Assembly: GCA_963746805.1 (NCBI GenBank) | Contig: CAVVCQ010000001.1 | Location: forward strand, 744,001 to 808,000 | Origin: DATHTC01 sp963746805 | Lineage (GTDB): Bacteria > Actinomycetota > Thermoleophilia > Gaiellales > Gaiellaceae | Direction of reading: 5' to 3' | Length of the DNA stretch: 64,000 nt | Part shown: positions 57,865-64,000 of the stretch, one piece after another | How the letters are laid out: every line of letters begins with the position of its first letter | How positions within the stretch are numbered: the stretch's first letter is position 1 | Made by a program: the position numbers and the translations under genes | The notes under the pieces: generated by a model | Databases searched by the model: none | Seen by the model: the letters and a program-made list of their open reading frames with translations, nothing else | Told to the model about the DNA's origin: nothing

Positions 57865-58931
57865 GCTCTTCTCCTTGAGGGGATGACCCGATTGTTGGAT
57901 GACCACAGACGACTGTAAGTCCTTTTGGTAAAGACGCCAAGACGCCGGAAAAGTCCGGCCGCGCCGTTCGGCATGGCGAAGAGGACGAGGAGTAGGACGA
58001 CGCCGTAGACGACCGACGGGACGCCGGGGGTCGTCGGGTCGATGTCGTCCACGGGGACGCCGACTCTCTGCACGGTGTTGATCACCGGCGCGATGATGTC
58101 GCCGGCGTAGAGCGGCATGAACTCGACGAATGCAGCCCCGACGATGACAGCGGGGAGTGACGCCGCGCCCCCGATGACGAGACCGGCGAGGAGCAGGATC
58201 GAGAGGGTCACGGCGAACGTGCCGGGCGTGACGATGAAGTTGAGGATCCCGTAGAGCCCGCCGGCGACGCCGGCGAAGAAGGCGGACGCGCCGAACGCGA
58301 GCGTCTTGTAACGCGCCAGGCTGATGCCGGAGGAGACGGCCGCGATCTCGCCGTCGCGGATCGCCTTCAGCGCACGGCCGCGCCGGCCGTGCACGAACCA
58401 GAGCGCACCGACGAACAGGACGACGCCGATCCCCCAGGTCACGTAGTACAGCCAGAGCTCCGGCGTCAGGCGACCGATCGGGCTCGTGGGGAGGTCGAGG
58501 AGGATCCCGGCCGATCCCCCCGTGAACTCGAACCGTCGTCGCAAGGGACGGGACGATCACCGCCATCGCGAACGTCGCGAGCGCGAGGTAGACGCCGGAG
58601 AGCTTCAGCGCAGGGAAGCCGAAGAGAAAGCCAACGACCCCGGCCACGAGCCCGGCGAGCGGCAGCGTGAGGAGGTCCGGCACGCCGTGGTCGACGCGAC
58701 AGGATTCGCCGTGACGTACGCGCCGATCGCCATGAACGCGCCGTGCCCGAGCGAGATCTGCCCCGTGTAGCCGGTGAGGATCACGAGCCCGAGGAGCGCG
58801 ATCGCGAACGTGCCGACGTAGGAGAGCTGCGTGTCGGTCACCTTTTCCTCGGGGATGATGTGAGGCGCTGCGATCACGAGCGCGAGGAGCAGCCCGTAGC
58901 CGACGACGCGGGGCCCGTAGCGTCTGATCAC
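57861..58931 (-). CDS. livM: LIV-type permease LivM, second operon, two frame breaks
   Basis: About 357 residues joined. GTG 58931 gives IRRYGPRVVGYGLLLALVIAAPHII, LTGYTGQISLGHGAFMAIGAYVTANPV, then a break near 58694-58700 (resumes DHGVPDLLTLPLAGLVAG), a second break near 58530-58540 (resumes RRFEFTGGSAGILLDLP), and an intact C-terminus with the coupling loop GRALKAIRDGEIAAVSSGISLARYKTLAFG and LFAMPNGAAGLFRRL. GTGA overlap with livH. Same family as the intact gene at 19950. Confidence 0.85.
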
Positions 58932-59813
58932 GCGCGCCTCACGACGACACGCCCGAAGATGCCGGCCGGCCGGATGAGCAGGACGAGGAAGAGGACGACG
59001 AACGCCGCCGGCAGCTCGAGCTCGCCGCTGATGAAGCCCACGTAGGCACCGAGGAGCGTCGTGAGCACGCCGAGGAGGAGGCCGCCGACGATGGCGCCGA
59101 CCGGGCTGTCGATCCCGCCGAGCACGGCCGCGGCGAACGCGTAGATCAGCGTCGCCTGCATCATCGTCGGGCTCAGGAAGACGATCGGCGCGACCATCAT
59201 CCCGGAGATGGCGCCGAGGACGGCGGCGAAGCCCCAACCGCCAGCGAACATCCAGCCGACACGCACGCCGAGGAGCCGGCTCGCCTCCGGCCCGATCGCA
59301 GCGGCGCGCATGGCGAGGCCGATGCGGGTGAAGCGGAAGAAGGTCCACAGCAGGATGACGCTCATCAGCGTCACGACCAGCACTCCGACGTCCTGGCGCG
59401 CGATCGCGACCCCTCCGATCTCGAACGGCTTGGCACTGAACGGGCCGAGGAAGGCTCGCGTCTCCGGCGACCAGATCCAGGCCGCGAGCCCGTTGAAGAT
59501 CACGAACAGCGCGATCGTGACGAGGATGATCGTCAGCGGCGAGGAGCGGTAGAACGGACGGATGACGACCCGCTCGACGCCCACGCCGATGCACGAACGC
59601 GATCGCGAGCGTGAGGAAGAACGCCGGCCAGAACGACAAGCCGTGGTTCGTGATCAGCGACCACGCGATGAAGGTCGTGAACATCGCCATCTCGCCCTGC
59701 GCGAAGTTCACGATTCCCGTCGCTCGGTGGATGAGGACGAGCGCCAGGGCCAGGCTGCCGTAGACGCTGCCGATCGAGAGACCGAAGACGAGCTGTTGCA
59801 GGAACTCTTGCAT
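58928..59813 (-). CDS. livH: LIV-type permease LivH, second operon, one frame break
   Basis: About 295 residues joined. ATG 59813 gives MQEFLQQLVFGLSIGSVYGS, LIHRATGIVNFAQGEMAMFTTFIAW, then a break near 59590 (upstream IAFVH, downstream GVGVERVVIRPFYRSSPLTIILVT). The C-terminal part has the coupling loop FRFTRIGLAMRAAAIGPEASRLLGV and VLGGIDSPVGAIVGGLLLG. Its start overlaps the livF stop by one base, and its stop overlaps the livM GTG. Confidence 0.87.
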
Positions 59814-60514
59814 CAGTACCCGAGGTAGCTCCGGCGCACGTTCTCGTCCTCGCGCAGCTCGGCGCTCGCGCCCTGCACGGCGACGCGGCCGACCTCGAGC
59901 ACGTAGGCGCGGTCGGCGACGGAGAACGCGGCGTTCGCGTTCTGCTCGACCACGAGGACCGTGAGGCCCTCCTCGCGGTTCAGCTCGCCGACGACGCGGA
60001 AGAGCTCCTCCACGACGATCGGCGCGAGCCCGAGCGACGGCTCGTCGAGCATGAGCAGGCGCGGCCGCGCGACGAGCGCCCGCGCCAGGGCGAGCATCTG
60101 CTGCTCGCCGCCGGAGAGCGTCCCCGCCTGCTGGTCGCGGCGCCGCTCGAGCACCGGGAACAGGTCGAAGACGCGCTTGAAGTCGGCGCCGCGCCGCCGG
60201 ACGTAGGCGCCCATGCGCAGGTTCTCCCAGACGGTCAGCTCGCCGAGGATGCCGCGCCCCTCCGGGACGTGCGCGATCCCGCTCCGCGCCATCCCGTCCG
60301 GGGTGCGCTTGCTCACGTCGCGGCCGGCGAACGTGATCCCGCCCCCGGTGCGGACCGTGCCGGAGACGGCCCGGAGCGTCGTCGTCTTCCCGGCGCCGTT
60401 GGCGCCGAGCAGCGCCACGACCTCGCCCTCGTCCACGGTGATCGTGATCCCGTGCAGCGCCTGGACGGGCCCGTACCGGGCCGTGACGTCACGCAGCTGG
60501 AGGAGCGTCGCCAT
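59813..60514 (-). CDS. livF: LIV-type ATP-binding protein LivF, second operon
   Basis: 233 residues. Walker A GANGAGKTT, signature LSGGEQQMLALARALV, Walker B LLMLDEPSLGLAP, H-loop VEQNANA, and VPEGRGILGELTVWENL. ATG 60514 chosen because it begins the conserved LLQLRDVTARYGPVQALHGI; a longer in-frame start at 60526 is possible. It overlaps the livG gene by 26 bp. Intact, unlike the membrane subunits of the same operon. Confidence 0.92.
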   Translation of the reverse strand: MATLLQLRDVTARYGPVQALHGITITVDEGEVVALLGANGAGKTTTLRAVSGTVRTGGGITFAGRDVSKRTPDGMARSGIAHVPEGRGILGELTVWENLRMGAYVRRRGADFKRVFDLFPVLERRRDQQAGTLSGGEQQMLALARALVARPRLLMLDEPSLGLAPIVVEELFRVVGELNREEGLTVLVVEQNANAAFSVADRAYVLEVGRVAVQGASAELREDENVRRSYLGY

Positions 60515-61256
60515 TCCCGCCGTCATCGACGTCGACTTCACCGCCGAGGTACGCCTCGATCACCTCGGGGTTCGCACGCACCTCGGCGGGCGTGCCCTCC
60601 GCGATCTTGCGGCCGAAGTTGAGCACGTGCACGCGGTCCGAGACCGACATCACCAGGTTCATGTGGTGCTCGACCAGGAGGATCGTCAGGTCGTACTCCG
60701 CCCGGATCCGGCGGATCCGCCCGGCGAGCTCCTCGACCTCCTCGTGGTTCAGCCCGCCCGCGGGCTCGTCCAGCAGGAGCAGCCGCGGCTTCGAGACGAG
60801 CGCCCGCGCGAGCTCGACCCGCTTCTGCGTCCCGAACGGCAACCCCGCGACCGGCAGGTGCGCGATCCCGCCGAGCCCGAGCTCCTCGAGCGTCGCCGTC
60901 GCCTCGGCGCGCACCCCCTTCTCGCCGCCGACGCCCGTCCGCGAATGGGCGCCTACGAGCACGTTCTCGAGCACGGACATGCCGCGGAACAGCTCGACGT
61001 TCTGGAACGTGCGCGCGACGCCCTGCCGGACGACCTTGTACGGCGCGACGCCGAGCAGGTCGGTGCCGTCGAGCACGACGCGGCCTGCGTCGGGCTCGTA
61101 GAGGCGCGTGATCACGTTGAACGCCGTCGTCTTGCCGGCGCCGTTCGGCCCGATCAGGCCCGCGATCTCGCCCTTGTCGACGGAGAGCGAGACGTCGTCG
61201 AGCGCCACGATGCCGCCGAAGCGCCGGGTGATTCCCTCCACGGAGAGCAAGGCCAC
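60489..61256 (-). CDS. livG: LIV-type ATP-binding protein LivG, second operon
   Basis: 255 residues. Walker A GPNGAGKTT, FQNVELFRGMSVLENVLVGAHSR (LivG-specific insert), signature region LPFGTQKRVELARALV, Walker B LLLLDEPAGGLN and H-loop VEHHMNLV. GTG 61256 follows a strong promoter (GTGACA-N18-TAGGAT) by 9 nt. It is the first gene of the operon livG-livF-livH-livM-binding protein, an order unlike the first operon, where the binding protein comes first. Divergent from the aldo/keto reductase. Confidence 0.92.
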   Translation of the reverse strand: MALLSVEGITRRFGGIVALDDVSLSVDKGEIAGLIGPNGAGKTTAFNVITRLYEPDAGRVVLDGTDLLGVAPYKVVRQGVARTFQNVELFRGMSVLENVLVGAHSRTGVGGEKGVRAEATATLEELGLGGIAHLPVAGLPFGTQKRVELARALVSKPRLLLLDEPAGGLNHEEVEELAGRIRRIRAEYDLTILLVEHHMNLVMSVSDRVHVLNFGRKIAEGTPAEVRANPEVIEAYLGGEVDVDDGGNGDAPPAA

Positions 61257-61264
61257 GGACGGCG

Positions 61265-61294
61265 ATCCTAAAGCGGCCCGCACGCGCGTGTCAC
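61265..61294 (-). promoter_or_regulatory. Promoter of the second LIV operon
   Basis: On the minus strand: -35-like GTGACA (61294-61289), 18-bp spacer, -10 TAGGAT (61270-61265), then 8 bp to the livG GTG (61256). A short or absent leader is expected. Confidence 0.6.
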
Positions 61295-61361
61295 GTACGC
61301 TGGACATCTGGGCGGCTCGCCATGGCTTGACACGACGGAGTCGCGCATCGGTCTCGGCTGC

Positions 61362-63029
61362 ATGCGTCTCTCGACCGACGAGGACCGGGACGAGGGTCGC
61401 GCGTCCGCGACGATCGCCGCCGCAGCGGATGCGGGGTTGACGGTGTTCGACACGGCCCACTCGTACGGGCTCGGGCCGGACGACGTCGGCCACAACGAGC
61501 GGCTCCTGGCTCAGACGCTCCGGTCGATCGGCGCGGCGAGCGCTCGGATCGTGACGAAGGGCGGGATGCGTCGCGACGGGGGCGGCTGGGTCCCGGACGG
61601 GCGCGCGAAGACGATTCGCACCGACTGCGAGGCGAGCCTCGTCGCCCTCGACGGGCTCCCGATCGACCTCTACCTCGTCCACGCCCCCGACCCGGGGACG
61701 CCGTGGCGGACGACGCTGCGGGCGCTCGCACGGCTCGTCGACGAGGGGCTCGTCCGGCGCGTCGGCGTCGCGAACGTCAACCGCCCGCAGCTCGACGAGG
61801 CGCTCGAGCTCGCGCCGGTCGCGGCCGTCCAGGTCGCGCTGAGCCTCGTCGACGACCGGGCGCTCCGGGGTGGGCTCGTCGAGCGGTGCGCCGACGCCGG
61901 CGTCGCGGTGATCGCCCACTCGCCCCTGGGAGGGGTGCGCCGGGCGGGCTCGCTCGCGCGGAACGAGGCGCTCGCCGCGGTCGCACGTGCGCGGACGGCG
62001 ACGCCGGCCGAGGTCGCGCTCGCGTGGTTGCTCGCACAGTCTCCGGCCGTCGTCGCGATCCCTGGAGCGCGCCGCCCTGAGACGGCCGTCTCAGCTTCGC
62101 GCGCGGCGACCCTCGAGCTCGCCGTCGAGGACCTGGATGCGCTCGGACGGTCGCGACCCCGAGCTCGCGCGACGCCGACGCGCGACGGAGACGTCGTCCT
62201 CGTGATGGGCATCCCCGGTGCCGGCAAGACGCGCCTCGCCGCCGAGCACGTCGCCCGCGGGTACCGGCGCCTCAACCGCGACGAACGCGCCGGCTCGCTG
62301 CGCGACCTCGCCGACGCGCTCGACGAGGAGCTGGCCGCGGGCGAGCCGCGCGTCGTCCTCGACAACACGTACGTCACCCGCTCGGCGCGCAGCTACGTCG
62401 TCGACGCAGCGCGCCGGCACGGCGTCCCGGTGCGGTGCGTCTGGCTCGACACACCGCTCGCACAGGCCCAGGTCAACCTCGTCGAGCGCCTGCTCACGGA
62501 GGTCGGGTCGCTGCCGTCGCCGGACGACCTGGCGAAGCTGGCGCGCGAGCGTCCGGGCGTGCTCGCGCCGACCTCCCAGATGCGCCTGCTCCGCGAGCTG
62601 GAGCCGCCGACGGAGGACGAGGGGTTCGCGGCCGTCGAGCGGGTCGAGTTCCGGCGGGTGCCGGGAGCGGGGCGCGCCGGGGTGTTCGTCGCGGCGGCGG
62701 CCGTGGACGCGGAGGGTTGGGAGGGGCTCGACCCCGACGCGCCGCACCTCGTCTTCGACTGGCGCCCTGAGTCCGCGCCGGATGCGCTGACGTCGATCGC
62801 CGCACGCGTATCCGCAGCGGTCACGGGCCCGGTCGAGGCGGCCCTCTGCCCGCACGGCGGCGGTCCGCCGCGCTGCTGGTGCCGGCCGCCGCTCCCCGGC
62901 CTGCCCCTCGCCTTCGCGCGGGCGCACGACGTCGACCCGGCGCGTTCCGTCCTCGTCGGGACGAGCGCGGCGCACCGCACCCTGGCGACGACGCTCGGCG
63001 CGCGCTTCGTGGAGGCGGGGCTCAGCTGA
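61362..63029 (+). CDS. Aldo/keto reductase fused to a polynucleotide-kinase-like P-loop domain
   Basis: 555 residues from ATG 61362, but family alignment (RIGLGCMR) suggests about 10-18 more upstream; an in-frame CTG at 61308 is the only open candidate and the start is unresolved. Residues 1-260 are an aldo/keto reductase with catalytic Asp/Tyr (FDTAHSYG), Lys (VTKGG) and His (LVHAPDPG). From about 278 a kinase-like domain begins: P-loop GIPGAGKTRLA, DNTYVTRSARSYVVDAARRHGVPVRCVWLDT, typical of polynucleotide kinases. The last 90 residues (CPHGGGPPRCWCRPPLPG...VGTSAAHRTLATTLGARFV) resemble a HAD-IIIA phosphatase tail, but the VGD aspartate is replaced by Thr. Convergent with the membrane gene. 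Confidence 0.8.
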   Translation: MRLSTDEDRDEGRASATIAAAADAGLTVFDTAHSYGLGPDDVGHNERLLAQTLRSIGAASARIVTKGGMRRDGGGWVPDGRAKTIRTDCEASLVALDGLPIDLYLVHAPDPGTPWRTTLRALARLVDEGLVRRVGVANVNRPQLDEALELAPVAAVQVALSLVDDRALRGGLVERCADAGVAVIAHSPLGGVRRAGSLARNEALAAVARARTATPAEVALAWLLAQSPAVVAIPGARRPETAVSASRAATLELAVEDLDALGRSRPRARATPTRDGDVVLVMGIPGAGKTRLAAEHVARGYRRLNRDERAGSLRDLADALDEELAAGEPRVVLDNTYVTRSARSYVVDAARRHGVPVRCVWLDTPLAQAQVNLVERLLTEVGSLPSPDDLAKLARERPGVLAPTSQMRLLRELEPPTEDEGFAAVERVEFRRVPGAGRAGVFVAAAAVDAEGWEGLDPDAPHLVFDWRPESAPDALTSIAARVSAAVTGPVEAALCPHGGGPPRCWCRPPLPGLPLAFARAHDVDPARSVLVGTSAAHRTLATTLGARFVEAGLS

Positions 63030-63546
63030 AGCGCTCGGCGTCGGCGATCACCGCGACGGCGCCCACGACACCGACGATCGCGCCGATCGCGTCCGCACTC
63101 GGCACCTCGAGGGACCCGAGCACGCCCCAGACGGTGAGATAGATCCACGAGCCGAGCGTTGCGCCGTAGATCAAGGCCAGGCCGCGTCCGTGCGTCGGCC
63201 GCACGACGCCGAACAGGCGAGGCCCGGCCTGTGGCTCTGCGGGCGGTGGAGGCGGCGCGCCGTCCTCCGGGTCGAGCCCACGCTCGAGCAGCAGCACGCG
63301 CGCGCCCACCTCCCGGAGGAGCGTGGTGTTCCGGAGCTCGTAGAGGTACACGCCGAGGGTCGCGACGAGGCCGACGAGCCCGACGGCTGCGAAGTCCTCC
63401 GGCTCGGCGCGCTGCGGGAGGATCGCGACCGTCGCGCCCGCGATGGTCGGGACGAACGCGAGCAGGCGGAAGCGGATCTCCCCGAGCTCGCGCAGCCGCG
63501 CCACGTTCCGCTCGTGGTCGAGCCGCAGCAGCTCCGAGTCGCGCAT
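63022..63546 (-). CDS. Hypothetical membrane protein
   Basis: 174 residues, not recognised. Four predicted TM segments in two hairpins: FRLLAFVPTIAGATVAIL and FAAVGLVGLVATLGVYLYEL, then a Pro-rich cytoplasmic loop (APPPPPAEPQAGP), then LALIYGATLGSWIYLTVWGVLG and AIGAIVGVVGAVAVIADA. ATG at 63546. The N-terminal 25 residues are charged and helical (ELLRLDHERNVARLRELGEIR). Its last 8 bp overlap the aldo/keto reductase gene. Confidence 0.75.
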   Translation of the reverse strand: MRDSELLRLDHERNVARLRELGEIRFRLLAFVPTIAGATVAILPQRAEPEDFAAVGLVGLVATLGVYLYELRNTTLLREVGARVLLLERGLDPEDGAPPPPPAEPQAGPRLFGVVRPTHGRGLALIYGATLGSWIYLTVWGVLGSLEVPSADAIGAIVGVVGAVAVIADAERFS

Positions 63547-63582
63547 GGCCGAATGGATAGCGGTCGCGTCGGCCGTCGGCCG

Positions 63583-64000
63583 CTAGGTGAGCGCCCGGAG
63601 CGGCGGCACGGTGACGCTGTGCTGGACGAACTGTCGATCGTGCGGCGCGTCGCCCCGCTTGCGCAGGTGGATCGCGACGCGGTCGCCGGCACGCTCGATC
63701 TCGACGACCGCCCACCAGCGCCCGTCGACCGACGAGCGCGTGACCTCGGCGCCGACCTCCGGCAGCTCGTCCTCCGACCACGCGCCGCGCCAGAGCTCGC
63801 GGCCCGCCGAGTCCTCGCGGATCCAGACCACGGGCGCGTCGATCCCGGCGTCGGGCGGCGCAGCGCCTGCGGCCCAGACCGAGATCGGGTCGTAGCTCGG
63901 CTGCTCGTCGCGGGTGATCTCGCGCAGGGTCGTCCGGAGCTCGTCGGGCGTCGGGTTCCCCCAGAACCAGAAGCCGTTCCAGCGGCGCCGGATGACGCGC
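63583..64000 (-). CDS. Hypothetical protein, N-terminus beyond the window
   Basis: About 138 residues visible, open to the right edge. Reads in from the edge RVIRRRWNGFWFWGNPTPDE, then LRTTLREITRDEQPSYDPISVWAAGA, PVVWIREDSAGRELWRGAWSEDELPEVGAEVTRS and ends DRQFVQHSVTVPPLRALT. No recognised domain; Trp-rich start and beta-like middle. An internal GTG at 63831 could start a shorter protein, but the coding character continues upstream of it. Confidence 0.55.
   Translation of the reverse strand, partial: RVIRRRWNGFWFWGNPTPDELRTTLREITRDEQPSYDPISVWAAGAAPPDAGIDAPVVWIREDSAGRELWRGAWSEDELPEVGAEVTRSSVDGRWWAVVEIERAGDRVAIHLRKRGDAPHDRQFVQHSVTVPPLRALT

Noticed and set aside
1..64000. CRISPR array, insertion sequence, prophage or rRNA operon
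   Set aside because: No regularly spaced repeats, transposase or phage structural genes, or rRNA sequence were seen.

Overview
The window is GC-rich (about 70%) chromosomal DNA from a high-GC actinobacterium, most likely of the class Thermoleophilia (Solirubrobacterales/Gaiellales-like). This placement is an inference from base composition, frequent GTG and TTG starts, many apparently leaderless genes with a TANNNT box 6-9 nt before the start codon, an F420-type luciferase-like oxidoreductase, dense acyl-CoA metabolism genes and LIV-type transporters. No rRNA, tRNA, CRISPR array, transposase or phage gene was found. No gene-free gap exceeds 300 bp.

Layout. 0-12 kb: the tail of a serine hydrolase, a MacB/FtsX-type ABC exporter, a Ca2+/H+ antiporter, a Cys-rich unknown, a lytic-transglycosylase-like protein with a peptidoglycan-binding repeat, a LysR regulator, and a second FtsX-type exporter with a double ATPase. 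12-16 kb: endonuclease IV, glutamyl-tRNA synthetase, a stand-alone response regulator and a zinc metallopeptidase. 16.3-27 kb: a long co-directional run in which a LIV-type ABC importer (binding protein, livG, livF, livH, livM) continues by start/stop overlaps into an alpha/beta hydrolase, acyl-CoA synthetase, TetR regulator, KAS III-like enzyme, MaoC hydratase, secreted lipase and 3-hydroxybutyrate dehydrogenase. 27-33 kb: an APH-like kinase, then isocitrate lyase, malate synthase and a GntR/FCD regulator (glyoxylate bypass), then an MFS exporter. 33-38 kb: an ATP-grasp enzyme and an osmoprotectant (OpuC/Pro-like) ABC importer. 38-46 kb: thioesterase, acyl-CoA dehydrogenases, acyl-CoA synthetase, enoyl-CoA hydratase, SDRs and a quinone-oxidoreductase-like protein (beta-oxidation). 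46-49 kb: a CsoR-controlled copper operon (copZ-copA-csoR). 49-56.6 kb: a large metzincin-like protein, small Cys-rich and HTH genes, a lipoprotein hydrolase, an acyl-CoA dehydrogenase, an LLM oxidoreductase, a histidine phosphatase and a SnoaL-like protein. 56.6-61.3 kb: a second LIV-type operon on the minus strand with several frame breaks. 61.3-64 kb: an aldo/keto reductase fused to a P-loop kinase-like domain, a membrane protein and a partial gene.

The metabolic theme is uptake and breakdown of branched-chain or aliphatic acids, fatty acids and 3-hydroxybutyrate to acetyl-CoA, with the glyoxylate shunt for assimilation.

The most unusual content is non-coding. Two 168-bp near-palindromic elements of the same family lie in opposite orientation, each bridging the stop codon of one gene and the start codon of the next, with compensatory changes between their arms. 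Three copies of a second palindrome family (core GTGGCTCAGAGCCAC) include two that lie inside genes and encode the same peptide. A third family (core around GTGACAG-N-CTGTCAC) flanks a 108-residue ORF. At least eleven one-base frame breaks, clustered at 2-9 kb and 57-60 kb, suggest either sequence errors or local gene decay.
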